DNA of 64,000 nt from DASYCK01 sp036500205 (GTDB lineage Bacteria; Myxococcota_A; Polyangia; Fen-1088). The notes beneath the pieces are model-generated. The model had not been told where the DNA came from and made no database searches. It saw nothing but the letters and a program-made list of their open reading frames with translations. A program made the position numbers and the translations under genes. The stretch spans positions 1 through 64,000 of the forward strand of contig DASYCK010000172.1 in the NCBI GenBank assembly GCA_036500205.1, written 5' to 3'. Of this stretch, positions 44,870 to 54,293 are shown in pieces; the stretch's first letter is position 1; each line of letters opens with the position of its first letter.

Positions 44870-45928
44870 TTAGGCCCGCATCAACACGTGCGGCGGCAGC
44901 CGATCCCCGTGCAACGCCCGCAGCTCCACGCGCCGCTCCAGATCGCGGACGATCTCGCTGGCCACGTCGATGCCGTACAGCTCGTTGATGTTGTGGATGC
45001 CGCCCGGCGCGAACACGTTGATCTCCAGCACCTTGCCGCCGACCAGATCGACGCCGACGAAGTACAGTCCGTCGGCGACCAGGCGGGGGCGCAGCAGATC
45101 GCACACGCGCGCCTCCGTCTCGGTGAACGTGCAGCGCTTGCGCGAGCCGCCGATGTGGATGTTGTTGCGGATGTCGTCCTTCGGGCGCATACGCCGGTAG
45201 GCTGCGGTGACACCGCCCACGCTGCAGACGTTGCCGCCCACCAGCAGGATGCGCTTGTCCCCCTTGGCGGCCGCCGGCAGATACTCCTGCACGATCACGT
45301 AGCCGTCCCGCCGCACCGTCGAGATCATCTGCGCCAGGTTCGCCGTCTGCAGGCGATCGACGAAGAACACGTTCTTCCCGCCGAAGCCAGCGAGCGGCTT
45401 GACGATGGCCGGGCCGTCGAGCTCGCGCAGGAAGGCGCGCGCGCGATCGAGCGAGCGCGTGATCAAAGTCTTCGGCCGCAGCTCGACCGGAAAGCCCGCC
45501 AGGTACATCTTCGAGCCGGCGCGCGTCAGGCCGTCCGGATCGTTCAGCACCATCACGCCGGAGCTCTTCAGGCGCCGGCCGAAGTCGATGGCGGGATTGA
45601 AGTCGTCGCCGCCGTCCCCCTCCCGCCGCCCCACGCTGGGGTTGTTGCGCAGGAACACCACGTCGAAGCGATTCAGGCGCGCCGTCTCGCGGAGGGCGTC
45701 GGCGGCGGCCAGCCCCTTGACGTAGGCCGCCACGTCGCGGATCCGTTTGGCCTTCGGCCGCACCAGCTCGCCCAGCACCTCGCCGTCGCCCCCCTGCCCC
45801 AGCGACAGCGCGTCGACGGAGACGAACCCCACGTCGTGCCCACGCCGGGACGCCGCCAGAGCGAGGTGAGCCGTGGTGTACGTCGGGCGCTGCGTCCGAA
45901 CGCTGTTGACGACGAAGCAGAGCCGCAT
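44870..45928 (-). CDS. gshB: glutathione synthetase-like ATP-grasp ligase
   Basis: 352 residues from ATG 45928 (MRLCFVVNSVRTQ). The frame extends upstream without support. The N-terminal GshB-type domain is followed by the ATP-grasp: GPAIVKPLAGFGGKNVFFVD, VIVQEYLPAAAKGDKRILLV, DIRNNIHIGGSRKR (the family DIRxNxHxGG loop), and metal-binding FVGVDLVGGKVLEINVFAPG. Length exceeds E. coli GshB by about 35 residues. No gshA is in the window, so another dipeptide or acid substrate is possible. A TATACT box precedes it. Confidence 0.82.
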   Translation of the reverse strand: MRLCFVVNSVRTQRPTYTTAHLALAASRRGHDVGFVSVDALSLGQGGDGEVLGELVRPKAKRIRDVAAYVKGLAAADALRETARLNRFDVVFLRNNPSVGRREGDGGDDFNPAIDFGRRLKSSGVMVLNDPDGLTRAGSKMYLAGFPVELRPKTLITRSLDRARAFLRELDGPAIVKPLAGFGGKNVFFVDRLQTANLAQMISTVRRDGYVIVQEYLPAAAKGDKRILLVGGNVCSVGGVTAAYRRMRPKDDIRNNIHIGGSRKRCTFTETEARVCDLLRPRLVADGLYFVGVDLVGGKVLEINVFAPGGIHNINELYGIDVASEIVRDLERRVELRALHGDRLPPHVLMRA

Positions 45929-45949
45929 GGGTCGATTCGAAGCGCGCCG

Positions 45950-45955
45950 AGTATA
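45950..45955 (-). promoter_or_regulatory. candidate -10 box for the gshB-like gene
   Basis: Minus-strand GCTATACTCG lies about 22 bases before the ATG and shares CTATACTCG with the glnD upstream region. The -35 region is unclear. Confidence 0.3.
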
Positions 45956-45993
45956 GCTGCATTTTCCCGGACCTTTGGGTAAAGTGAGGTCTG

Positions 45994-47457
45994 ATGTCGA
46001 GCAACACCTTGCGTGGAATCGGCCAAAAAGGGGCCGATAAGGACGCGGCAGGCGGCAAGCCCCCAGGCGACTCCGAAGCCAAGCCACCCCAGGGGCAGGC
46101 TCCCGGAGCGTCGCCCGCTGGAGCCAAGGTCGAGGCGAAGCCAGAACCCGCGCCTCAGTCCGTCTTCATTCAGGATCTCACGCCGCTGCGTTCGCTCGAC
46201 TCGACCGTTCCGGGAACGCGATCGCTCGACGCCAGCGTTCCTGGCGCCGCACCGTCCCTCGACGCCAAGCTGGCCCGGGTCACCCCGCCGATGGCGCAAA
46301 CGCTGATCGGCGTCACGATGCCCAAGATAATTTCGCCGCTGCTCAAGCCGCCCGCGCCGCTGCCCCATCAGGCCCCTGTGGCGACGTCCAGCGCGGCAGG
46401 GCGCCGCGACATCGGCACGGCGGTCGGGCGCGACGTCCATCTCCCGCCCGAGCTTCAGCGCGCCGCGGGCACTCATCCGACCGGTGCCGTCTCCGAGCCG
46501 GCCGGGCCGACGATCGCGCGGGGCGCCGGAGCGCAGGGCGAGCCGACGGATCCGGTTTCGGCGCCGACCCTCGATGCCGCGGACGGGTCACCGCGAACCA
46601 CCGACGATCTAGGGGTCGGCTCGCACCTCCCCTGGTATGACCAGCTCCCTCACGCCGAGGAGGTCTACGACGATCCGAAGCCGAACATCGTGGCGCGCGT
46701 GGCGGTCGGCGCGGCGGCGGCCGCCGCCGTCGCCATCCTGGTGCTGGCCTTCGTGCGCATGCGCGGTCATGGCGAGCCGGAGGAGGCGACCGAAACGCAA
46801 GCAGCGGTGACCCGACCAGTGGCGCCCGCCCCCAAGGCCGCTCCCGTGCCGGCGCCCCCTCCGCCTGCTCCCCCGGTGGCCGCCGTTCCGCCCGCTCCGG
46901 TTCCGACACCGCCGCCTCCCGCGCCCGTCGTCGCGCAGCCCAGCCCCGCAGCGCAGCCGACCCCAGCGGTAGAGCCCGCACCGCACGTCGCCGCGCCGGT
47001 CGCCACCGCCGCCGCGGTCCCGCCTCCCCCTCCGATCGCCGTGGCCGCTCCTGTGGTGGCGAAGCCGGTCGCCGTGGCGCCGCGAGAGGCGCCCGCGCCG
47101 GTCGCGCCAGCGCGCGTGGCTCCCCAGCCCCCGCGGACCAAACCGGTCGCCGCGGCGCCGGTCGCAAAGCCGATCCCCGCGGCCATCAGCGCGACAGCGT
47201 CGCCGGCCCCTCCACGCGCGCAGGCCCCGCGCCCCGCGGCCACCCCCGCCTCCCTGACGACGCGCTCCGCGCGTCCGTTGGCCGCGGCCTCCGCGGCGCC
47301 TCGCCCCGCCGCGGCCGCCGTTCGCAAGAGCCCGGTGGTGGCCACCGCGCCATCAGTCCCGGCTTCCCGTCCCGCGCAGCGCCCCGCGAAATCCACCGAT
47401 CGCTCGAAGCAGAAGCTGACCGACCCGGACTCGACCTTGCCGCTCTCCCTCGACTGA
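45994..47457 (+). CDS. single-pass membrane protein with Pro/Ala-rich periplasmic tail
   Basis: 487 residues, ATG 45994 behind GTGAGGTCTG. The N-terminal 230 residues are polar and low in structure, with LRSLDSTVPG/SLDASVPG/SLDAKLA repeats near 70-95. One membrane helix AVGAAAAAAVAILVLAFVRM is at about 235-255. The remaining 230 residues are Pro/Ala/Val repeats (PVPAPPPPAPPVAAVPPAP, PVAKPIPAAISATASPAPP) of the TonB or cell-wall-spanning kind, ending in a basic stretch. No TonB C-terminal fold is seen. Function unknown. Divergent from the gshB-like gene. Confidence 0.7.
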   Translation: MSSNTLRGIGQKGADKDAAGGKPPGDSEAKPPQGQAPGASPAGAKVEAKPEPAPQSVFIQDLTPLRSLDSTVPGTRSLDASVPGAAPSLDAKLARVTPPMAQTLIGVTMPKIISPLLKPPAPLPHQAPVATSSAAGRRDIGTAVGRDVHLPPELQRAAGTHPTGAVSEPAGPTIARGAGAQGEPTDPVSAPTLDAADGSPRTTDDLGVGSHLPWYDQLPHAEEVYDDPKPNIVARVAVGAAAAAAVAILVLAFVRMRGHGEPEEATETQAAVTRPVAPAPKAAPVPAPPPPAPPVAAVPPAPVPTPPPPAPVVAQPSPAAQPTPAVEPAPHVAAPVATAAAVPPPPPIAVAAPVVAKPVAVAPREAPAPVAPARVAPQPPRTKPVAAAPVAKPIPAAISATASPAPPRAQAPRPAATPASLTTRSARPLAAASAAPRPAAAAVRKSPVVATAPSVPASRPAQRPAKSTDRSKQKLTDPDSTLPLSLD

Positions 47458-47567
47458 TTTCGCGTGTCGCGTCCCCCCGCATTCCGCCGTTTCCGGCGAC
47501 GTTTCGGCCCCTCAGCAGGTCATGACGCCTTGCCCTTGGATGTTTTTTGTGATACCCCAAACGAAAA

Positions 47568-49133
47568 ATGAAGATAGCGCCGGATCAAATCGACCCCGAC
47601 GCCGCGAAAGTCGTTGAGAGACTCCGCCGCTACGATCACAAGGCTTACCTGGTCGGCGGATGCGTTCGCGACCTGCTGCTCGAGCTGAAGCCGAAAGACT
47701 TCGACGTCGTCACCAGCGCGACGCCTCCCGACATCAAGCGGCTGTTCCGCAACTGCCGCATCATTGGCCGGCGGTTTCGCCTGGCGCACGTGTTCTTCGG
47801 ACCGAAGATCATCGAGACGTCGACCTTCCGCGCCAACCCGCGCGAGGTGGAAGAGGAAGACGCCGCCGGTGGCCCGGAGACCGAGACCGGCGATCTGCTC
47901 ATTCGCCGCGACAACGTGTTCGGAACGCCCGAGGAAGACGCGCGTCGCCGCGACTTCACCATCAACGGCCTGTTCTACGACATCGAGACGGCCGAGGTGA
48001 TCGACCACGTCGGCGGCATGGCCGATCTGGAAGCGCGCCTGGTGCGCACCATCGGCGATCCCGACATCCGCCTGCGCGAGGATCCGGTGCGGATCCTGCG
48101 CGCCGTGAAGTTCGCGGCGCGCTGCAGCCTGGCCATCGAGCCCGAGACGTACCGGCGCATGATGGAGCACCGCCAGGAGATCACGAAGTGCGCCCAGGCG
48201 CGCGTCTCCGAGGAGTTCTATCGCCTGCTGCGCCAGAGCGCCGCCAAGCGCTCGATGGAGCTGCTGCTGGAGATGGAGCTGCTCGACATCATGGTGCCGG
48301 AGCTGGCCAAGGGCCTGCGCGACACCGACGACAGCGAGGACGCCGTTCGCAAGCGCGCCCGCCTCTGGTCGTACCTGGGCGCCCTCGACCGACAGTCGAC
48401 GAAGCGCCCCACGCCCCCTTCGAACGCGCTCATCCTGGCCGCGCTGTCGCTGCCGCCGCTGCGCGACGTGCTCGACCCGGACAGCACCGGCATCGGCGAC
48501 GTGGGCAAGACGGTGGCGCTGGCCATCGCGCCGCTCGTCGAGCGCCTGAAGGCCTCGCGGCGCGACGCCGAGCTGACCCGCCAGATGTTGCTGGCGCTGC
48601 GCTACGTGCTCCCCTCGCAGCGGCCGAATCGCCGCCGCCCGCGGCTGGCGGGGCGCGACTTCCTCGATGACGCCCTCCGTCTGGCCGAGCTGGTGTCGGA
48701 CGCCGAGACGCTGGAGCCGACGCTGGCCGGGCGACCCATCGCGGGCCTGGGCGCGCCCGCGCCGTCCGAGGCCGACGACGCGCAGCTCTCCGACGAGGAG
48801 CTCGCCCCCGAGCTCGAGCCGATCGACGCGAAGGGTGGACGCTGGCGGGGACGACGCGGTCGCGACCGACGGCCGGGCCAGGGTGCTGATCTGGGCGCGC
48901 CGCGGGAGCAGGGAGCGAACGGCGACGTCGCGCCCCGGCAACCCGAGCGCGGCGCGCCGAGCGCCCCGCGTGGACCTTACGTTCCGTCGAGCTACCGCCA
49001 GCCGGCGCCGCTCGCCACCGGAACACCGGCCCTCGATGCCCTCGCCGCCACCTTGCCGCCCCCGCTGTTCTCCGAGCGGCCGAGCTTCCTGGGCATCGGC
49101 ACGTTCGGCGGTCCCTGGGCCGCCCGCGACTGA
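47568..49133 (+). CDS. pcnB: poly(A) polymerase/CCA-adding-like nucleotidyltransferase
   Basis: 521 residues, ATG 47568, preceded by an unusually A/T-rich stretch and no clear ribosome site. Class II nucleotidyltransferase: AYLVGGCVRDLLLELKPKDF with DVVT supplies the metal Asp pair. Then come RRDFTINGLFYDIETAEVID, VRTIGDPDIRLREDPVRIL and RAVKFAARCSLAIEPETY. The PcnB-type C-terminal helical domain follows (LLEMELLDIMVPELAKGL). The last 130 residues are low-complexity, basic and Pro-rich (RWRGRRGRDRRPG), as in PcnB tails. Poly(A) polymerase is preferred over CCA transferase because of length and tail. Confidence 0.85.
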   Translation: MKIAPDQIDPDAAKVVERLRRYDHKAYLVGGCVRDLLLELKPKDFDVVTSATPPDIKRLFRNCRIIGRRFRLAHVFFGPKIIETSTFRANPREVEEEDAAGGPETETGDLLIRRDNVFGTPEEDARRRDFTINGLFYDIETAEVIDHVGGMADLEARLVRTIGDPDIRLREDPVRILRAVKFAARCSLAIEPETYRRMMEHRQEITKCAQARVSEEFYRLLRQSAAKRSMELLLEMELLDIMVPELAKGLRDTDDSEDAVRKRARLWSYLGALDRQSTKRPTPPSNALILAALSLPPLRDVLDPDSTGIGDVGKTVALAIAPLVERLKASRRDAELTRQMLLALRYVLPSQRPNRRRPRLAGRDFLDDALRLAELVSDAETLEPTLAGRPIAGLGAPAPSEADDAQLSDEELAPELEPIDAKGGRWRGRRGRDRRPGQGADLGAPREQGANGDVAPRQPERGAPSAPRGPYVPSSYRQPAPLATGTPALDALAATLPPPLFSERPSFLGIGTFGGPWAARD

Positions 49134-49165
49134 AGCGAGGCCCCGAGCAGCGGTGCCCTGCGCCG

Positions 49166-49795
49166 CTACTCGCGGGGGACGCCGTCGAAGAAGTCGACCA
49201 CGCCCGTCTCGAGCGAATACTCGGCGCCCACGACGACCAGGCCGTTCGTCTGGATGAGCTGCTCGAGCACCTCCGAACCGTGGCGGAGATGGTTGGCCGA
49301 CACGCGGATGTTCGCGCGCACGGCGTGTTGAATCAGCGCCTTCGGATCGTTCTTCAGATCGGTCGCCAGCAACGTCTCGACCGAGGGGCGCACCCGATCG
49401 ACGATCGAGCGGAGGTTTCGCGACTGGTTCTCGGTGGCGTGCTGCAGCTCCTCGAGCGTGGCGGTGACGGCGCCGCACTGCGAGTGTCCCAGCACGACGA
49501 CCAGGCGGGTCCCGAACCGCGCTGCCGCGAACTCGACGCTGCCCACCTGCGATGAGGCGACGATGTTTCCGGCGACGCGGATGACGAACAGATCGCCCAG
49601 CCCCTGATCGAACACCAGCTCGGCTGGCACGCGCGCGTCGGAGCAGCCGAGGATGATGGCCATCGGTTCCTGGCTGGTGGGGAGCTCGGCGCGGGGTCGC
49701 CGGACCGTTCCCCCGCCCGCGTGCACCTCGGACACGAAACGTTGGTTGCCGTCGCGCAGACGGTCGAAGGCCTCGCGCGCGGAGACTATCGGCAT
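49166..49795 (-). CDS. beta-class carbonic anhydrase
   Basis: 209 residues from ATG 49795 (MPIVSAREAFDRL) behind GAGGAAT. A longer frame lacks support. Zinc ligands: Cys-51 and the Asp-53/Arg dyad in LGCSDARVPAELVFDQG, then His-104 and Cys-107 in VLGHSQCGAV. AGNIVASSQVGSVEFAA completes the family core. It interconverts CO2 and bicarbonate in the cytoplasm. It follows queC by 73 bp on the same strand. Confidence 0.95.
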   Translation of the reverse strand: MPIVSAREAFDRLRDGNQRFVSEVHAGGGTVRRPRAELPTSQEPMAIILGCSDARVPAELVFDQGLGDLFVIRVAGNIVASSQVGSVEFAAARFGTRLVVVLGHSQCGAVTATLEELQHATENQSRNLRSIVDRVRPSVETLLATDLKNDPKALIQHAVRANIRVSANHLRHGSEVLEQLIQTNGLVVVGAEYSLETGVVDFFDGVPRE

Positions 49796-49868
49796 CTCAT
49801 TCCTCGATTGACGGACAGGGAGCGCATGAACCGTAGCTTCTCGCCCCCGACCGCATTCCGCAAGCCGA

Positions 49869-50573
49869 TCAGACGCGGTAACGGGTCGGGTCGGGCACGC
49901 CGGCGCCGGCGAAGCCCGCCCGTCGCAGCTGGCAGGCATCGCACGCCCCGCAGGCGCGTCCGTCGTCGCTCGGGTCGTAGCACGACAGGGTCAGTCCGTA
50001 GTCCACGCCCAGCGCCACGCCGGCCCGGATGATCTCCGCCTTGGACATGGCGATGAGCGGTGCCACCAGCCTGGGCGCATGCCCTTCGGCGCCGGCGCGC
50101 GTGCCGCGCGTGGCCACGTCCTGCATGGCGGCCAGCCACTCGGGCCGGCAGTCGGGGTATCCGGACGAGTCGAGCACGTTCACGCCGATCACGATCTCCT
50201 GGGCGCCGGTGATCTCGGCGACGGCCAGCGCGTACGCGACGAAGATGGTGTTCCGGGCCGGCACGTAGGTGATGGGGATGCCGGCGCCGATCTCCGCGTC
50301 GCTGCGCCCCTTCGGCACGGCGATGGCGTCGGTCAGCGCCGAGCCGCCGATGCCGCGCAGGTCGATGTCGATGACCCGGGTCGAGTCGGCGTGGAGCGCG
50401 CGCGCCACCGCCGCGGCGGCGTTCAGCTCGACCGCGTGCCGCTGGCCGTAGCGAAAGCTGAGCGCGTGACAGCGCCGGCCGGCCGCCTTGGTCATGGCCA
50501 GGGCCGTGGCCGAGTCCAGCCCACCGGACAGCAGAACGATCGCGTCGGTGACGGGGTTTGAATCGGGAGTCAT
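49869..50573 (-). CDS. queC: 7-cyano-7-deazaguanine synthase
   Basis: 234 residues. PP-loop ATPase for preQ0 in queuosine synthesis. The P-loop is SGGLDS at 16-21, with LSFRYGQRHAVEL and PARNTIFVAYALAVAE downstream. GVNVLDSSGYPDCRPEW is the family block. Zinc ligands Cys-198, Cys-208, Cys-211 and Cys-214 sit in SCYDPSDDGRACGACDAC. The start is ATG 50573. No other que genes are adjacent. Confidence 0.96.
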   Translation of the reverse strand: MTPDSNPVTDAIVLLSGGLDSATALAMTKAAGRRCHALSFRYGQRHAVELNAAAAVARALHADSTRVIDIDLRGIGGSALTDAIAVPKGRSDAEIGAGIPITYVPARNTIFVAYALAVAEITGAQEIVIGVNVLDSSGYPDCRPEWLAAMQDVATRGTRAGAEGHAPRLVAPLIAMSKAEIIRAGVALGVDYGLTLSCYDPSDDGRACGACDACQLRRAGFAGAGVPDPTRYRV

Positions 50574-50629
50574 GACTGAAGGGGCGGCAGCATAGATCGG
50601 CGGCCGCGATCGGCGCTAACCTCGTCGAC

Positions 50630-51451
50630 GTGTCAGCGGTCCCCAAACGGCGCGCCCGGATTGTCGCCGCCGAGCGCGCCGGTGCCATCGAGCCGTTTCG
50701 CGACGCCGCCCTATACGACTGGGAGTACCGCCGGCGGCGCGCCGACGTGGCGTTCTACCGCATGCTGGCAGACGAGCGGGGCGGTCCCATCCTGGATCTG
50801 GGGTGCGGGACGGGGCGGCTCCTGATTCCGCTGCTGCGCGACGGGCACAGGGTCGTCGGCGTCGACCTGTCAGCGCCCATGCTGGCGCGCGCCGCCGCCC
50901 GGCGCGCCCGCCTGCCGCGCCACCAGGCGGCGCGCGGCCTGCTGCTGCGTGGCGATCTGCGCCGGCTGCCGGTGCGCGGGCCGTTCCCCTTGATCACGAT
51001 GGCGTTCCACACCATCCAGCACCTGGTCGACGACGCCGACCTGGTGGGCCTGTTGCGCGCCGTTCACGACCTGCTGACGCCGGACGGCTGGTTCGCGTTC
51101 GACGTGTTCTTCCCCAGCGCCGCCTGGCTGGCGCGCCCGTCGAACCGCCGCTTCGATCACACGCTCTTCCGCCACCCGCATACCCGGGAACGGATGGAGT
51201 ACAGCGTGTCCCATCGCCTCGACCGCGAGCGGCGCGCGCTGCACATGTTCCTGCACTACCGCGAGCTCTCCGCGCCTCGCGGACGCATCGTGCGGCTCTG
51301 CCATCGCCAGCTGCCGCCCGACGACGTGGCGGCCCTGCTGGCGAAGGCTGGCCTGAAGGTGATCGCCCGCTGGGGCGGCTGGAGAAACGAGCCGCTCGAA
51401 CATCCGGAGGATTCCGAGCAGCACGTCTATCTGGTCCGGCGGGCCGGTTAG
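50630..51451 (+). CDS. class I SAM-dependent methyltransferase
   Basis: 273 residues, GTG 50630. The Rossmann methyltransferase has motif I PILDLGCGTGRLLIPLLRDG, motif II acidic end VVGVDLSAPMLARAAARRA, and LITMAFHTIQHLVDDADLVG with LTPDGWFAFDVFFPSA. A long basic N-terminus (VPKRRARIVAAERAGAIE) precedes it. The C-terminal beta part (LHMFLHYRELSAPRGRIV) resembles small-molecule methyltransferases. The substrate is unknown. Divergent from queC. Confidence 0.85.
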   Translation: MSAVPKRRARIVAAERAGAIEPFRDAALYDWEYRRRRADVAFYRMLADERGGPILDLGCGTGRLLIPLLRDGHRVVGVDLSAPMLARAAARRARLPRHQAARGLLLRGDLRRLPVRGPFPLITMAFHTIQHLVDDADLVGLLRAVHDLLTPDGWFAFDVFFPSAAWLARPSNRRFDHTLFRHPHTRERMEYSVSHRLDRERRALHMFLHYRELSAPRGRIVRLCHRQLPPDDVAALLAKAGLKVIARWGGWRNEPLEHPEDSEQHVYLVRRAG

Positions 51452-51455
51452 CCCC

Positions 51456-54029
51456 TCACGGCGTGATCGCGGGCGACGGGTTGCCCGTGTAGATGGTCGG
51501 GCAGCGCGGCTTCGTGGCGTCGCTCGGGCAGGTCATCTCGAGGCCCTTGTAGACCGACAGGCTCATGGCGGCGGCCGCGTAGCCGTTGGGGATGGTGTGG
51601 CCGTTGAGGCTGGCGAAGTAGGTCAGGCAGGCGTCGCGCCACCAGCGCGCCTCGTAGTGCTGCGTCTGCAGGAAGTCACCGACGTCCTTGTACCGCTTGG
51701 CGTCGATGCGCCCCTGCACCATCGTCCACTGGTCGCGCATCGTCTGCACGGAATCGACGCCCATGCTGTAGCGATACACGAGCTCGTTCCAGATGGTCCG
51801 GCCCGACGACGCCAGCGTGTCGTCCCAACCGACGTGCTGGAAGAACAGCAGGAAGTCGTCGGGGATGGTGGCGAGGCTGGAGAACTTGTCCCCCACCATC
51901 GGAAAATACTGCGCCACCACGTTGCTCCCCTTGGCGGTCCGGTCGAACCCGATCCCCTTGGCGTCGGCCTTCTCGAAGTAGACGGGGTTCTGATTGGCCA
52001 CGCTCACGTTGCTGATCCAGGGCGCCGGCCCGTAGTGATCGTTCGTCCCCATCATGTGCACCAGGCCCAGCGGCTCCATGTAGTTCACCGTGTTCTGCCG
52101 CGAATTCATCATCATCTGCGTCACCGGGGTCACCACGACCGGGTCGTTCGAGAACGTCTGGCGAATCCACTCGTCGGCGATGTCCTGCGACGACTGCCCA
52201 GGATCCCACGCCAGGCGGCCGAACGCGTACCAGTTGGCCTGGTTGAAGTGCGAGCCCATCCAGGTCGCGTCGCTGCCGATGCCGGCCACGCCGGCCATGG
52301 CCGTGATGGCGTAGTTGTGCAACGAGCCGTCGATGACATGCGCCACCGTCGAGCCCTGCCCCTTGGCGTAGGTGTCGGACTTCAGGACCTCTTCCCACAT
52401 CGGCCCCAGGTAGGACAGATGCGTGTCCTCGCCCAGGTACTCCTTGGTGATCTGCAGCTCCAGCGCCAGCGGCGTGCCCGGCATGGCACCGAACAGCGGA
52501 TGAAAGGGCTCGCGCGGCTGAAAATCGAGCGGGCCGTTCTTCACCTGCACCATGGCGTTGCTGGCGAACTTGCCGTCGAGCGGCTTGAACTCGGTGTACG
52601 CCTGACCGACGCGATCGTTGCCGTTGTCGCTGTAGACGAAGGCGCGCCACATCACGATGCCGTTGTGCGGGGCCAGCGCGGCGGCCAGCATGTTGGCGCC
52701 ATCGGCGTGTGTCTTGCCGTAGTCGGCCGGCCCCGGCTGCCCTTCGGAGTTGGCCTTCACCAGGAAGCCGCCGAAGTCGGGGATCTTTTGATAGATGGTG
52801 TTCACCTCGGTGACCCACCACTGCTTCACGTCACTCGAGGTCGGATCGGCCGTGCTGAGGTTTCCCAGCTGCCTGGGCGCGCCAAACTGCGCTGAGAGAA
52901 AAACGGCGATACCGTAGGGCCTGAACGCCGTGGCCAGCGCGGCGACCTTGTCGAGGTTGGCGCTGGTGAGGATCTGGACGTCGGCGTTGACGTTGTTCAG
53001 CACGACGCCGTTGATGCCGAGGGAGGCGTTGGCGCGCGCGTAGTCGGTGTAGCGCTGGGACAGCGTCCCCGGCAGCGCGCTCCAGTTCCACAGCGACTTC
53101 CCGGCATAGCCACGCTCGATGGTGCCGTCCAGGTTGTCCCAGTGGTTGAGCAACCGGTGCTGCACCTTGGGGGCGCCGCTCAACATGAGGCCCTGCACCG
53201 TGCGATGGCACTGCAGGTTGCGCAGCAGCGCGAAGGCGCCGTGGAGCACGCCGATGTCGCTGTTGCCGGCCACCACGATCGCCTTCTTCCCGTCGACGGT
53301 CGTCGCCTGCACGACGTAGCCCTCCGTGCCGGCCGCCGTCAGCGACAGCGCCAGCCCCTTCACGATCGTCGAGGAATCAGGCGTCCCCAGCACCACCGCG
53401 CCGTCGCCGGTCGGCGCGTCGCTGGTGGGGATGGTGTTGCCGGTCAAGCCGCTCAACCCCTTCACGAGCTCGGACTGCGCCGCTTGCAGCGTGGCCGACG
53501 TGCCCGCCTTCACGACGTGGGTCAGGGCGGCCTGGTACTCCGCGAGCCGACCGGGGATGGGAACCTTGGGGTAGCGCAGCCAGAGCTGCGAGCCGTCCTC
53601 GTCGGCGGGCGGCGACGAAGGCTTCGGGTACGTCTCGGCGCCGCCAGCGCCACCGGAGCCTTGCGCCCCGCCGCTCGCCGTCCCCGAGCCACCGCTCGCC
53701 GTCCCCGAACCACCGCTCGCCGTCCCCGCGCCGCCGCTCGCCGTCCCTGAGCCACCGCTCGCCGTCCCCGAACCACCGCTCGCCGTCCCCGTCGAGCCTC
53801 CGCTGCCGTTCGAGCCGCCGCTCGCGCTCCCCGACGAGCCGCCGCTCGCGCTCCCCGACGAACCGCCGCTCGCGCTGCCCGACGAGCCGCCGCTGCTGCT
53901 CCCTCCGCTGCCGCTGTTGCTGGCGCCACCCGAGCCCGTCGGCTGCCCCGAGGTCGAGGAGCCACAGCCACCGGCCGAGACGAGGAGCGAGATGCAAAGC
54001 CCTGTGATCGACGATCGCACTTTGTTCAT
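51456..54029 (-). CDS. GH67 alpha-glucuronidase, lipoprotein
   Basis: 857 residues from ATG 54029 (MNKVRSSITG). The lipobox SAGGC is followed by a 110-residue Gly/Ser/Ala/Thr tether. GH67 then runs from the N-terminal hexosaminidase-like domain (DEDGSQLWLRYP, GNSDIGVLHGAFALLRNLQC) through the TIM barrel (HRLLNHWDNLDGTIERGYAG, FGGFLVKANSEGQPGPADYG, HNGIVMWRAFVYSDN) to the C-terminal domain (HNYAITAMAGVAGIGSDATW, NWYAFGRLAWDP). The catalytic-region signatures GFLVKANSEGQPGP and TPLALELQITKEYLG are intact. It removes 4-O-methyl-glucuronic acid from xylo-oligosaccharides. Surface or periplasmic anchoring is unusual for GH67, which is often intracellular. It lies next to a porin gene. Confidence 0.93.
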   Translation of the reverse strand: MNKVRSSITGLCISLLVSAGGCGSSTSGQPTGSGGASNSGSGGSSSGGSSGSASGGSSGSASGGSSGSASGGSNGSGGSTGTASGGSGTASGGSGTASGGAGTASGGSGTASGGSGTASGGAQGSGGAGGAETYPKPSSPPADEDGSQLWLRYPKVPIPGRLAEYQAALTHVVKAGTSATLQAAQSELVKGLSGLTGNTIPTSDAPTGDGAVVLGTPDSSTIVKGLALSLTAAGTEGYVVQATTVDGKKAIVVAGNSDIGVLHGAFALLRNLQCHRTVQGLMLSGAPKVQHRLLNHWDNLDGTIERGYAGKSLWNWSALPGTLSQRYTDYARANASLGINGVVLNNVNADVQILTSANLDKVAALATAFRPYGIAVFLSAQFGAPRQLGNLSTADPTSSDVKQWWVTEVNTIYQKIPDFGGFLVKANSEGQPGPADYGKTHADGANMLAAALAPHNGIVMWRAFVYSDNGNDRVGQAYTEFKPLDGKFASNAMVQVKNGPLDFQPREPFHPLFGAMPGTPLALELQITKEYLGEDTHLSYLGPMWEEVLKSDTYAKGQGSTVAHVIDGSLHNYAITAMAGVAGIGSDATWMGSHFNQANWYAFGRLAWDPGQSSQDIADEWIRQTFSNDPVVVTPVTQMMMNSRQNTVNYMEPLGLVHMMGTNDHYGPAPWISNVSVANQNPVYFEKADAKGIGFDRTAKGSNVVAQYFPMVGDKFSSLATIPDDFLLFFQHVGWDDTLASSGRTIWNELVYRYSMGVDSVQTMRDQWTMVQGRIDAKRYKDVGDFLQTQHYEARWWRDACLTYFASLNGHTIPNGYAAAAMSLSVYKGLEMTCPSDATKPRCPTIYTGNPSPAITP
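53671..53796. repeat. 21-bp tandem repeat, six copies, in the GH67 tether
   Basis: Units of CCGCTCGCCGTCCCCGAGCC(A) start every 21 bp from 53671 and encode a seven-residue GGSGTAS period. The array is nearly identical between copies, which suggests recent expansion or ongoing slippage. Confidence 0.85.
53818..53889. repeat. 24-bp tandem repeat, three copies, in the GH67 tether
   Basis: Units beginning CCGCTCGCGCTCCCCGACGA at 53818, 53842 and 53866 encode an eight-residue GGSSGSAS period, next to but different from the 21-bp array. Confidence 0.85.
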
Positions 54030-54293
54030 TGCGCCAACCTTCGTGTGGAGTGTCCCTCGCGCGCGTTCGCCCGACGCGCGCCGTCTCATCGTCACGCGAG
54101 CAGCCAGGTAAGGAGGACCAGCGGCCGCGACGGAGGCGCTGACGATAGCATCGAGTCCCGCGGCTGTGTCATCACCGCCCCGCCTCCGCTCGACGAAATT
54201 GCGATTGCAAGATCACTCCCCACGCCTCCGGGAATGTAGGGATGCGCGGTCCTCCGCGCGACGGCCCCAGCCGGTCCGTCGCGACGATCGAGG
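54030..54293. other. non-coding region upstream of the GH67 gene
   Basis: Part of a 377-bp gap between the GH67 start and the porin end. It contains no open frame of protein-like composition. The only short symmetrical word is TTGCGATTGCAA at 54199-54210 (arms TTGC/GCAA), which could be a repressor site in the GH67 promoter region. That is a weak guess. The right part of the gap holds repeat copy C. Confidence 0.35.
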
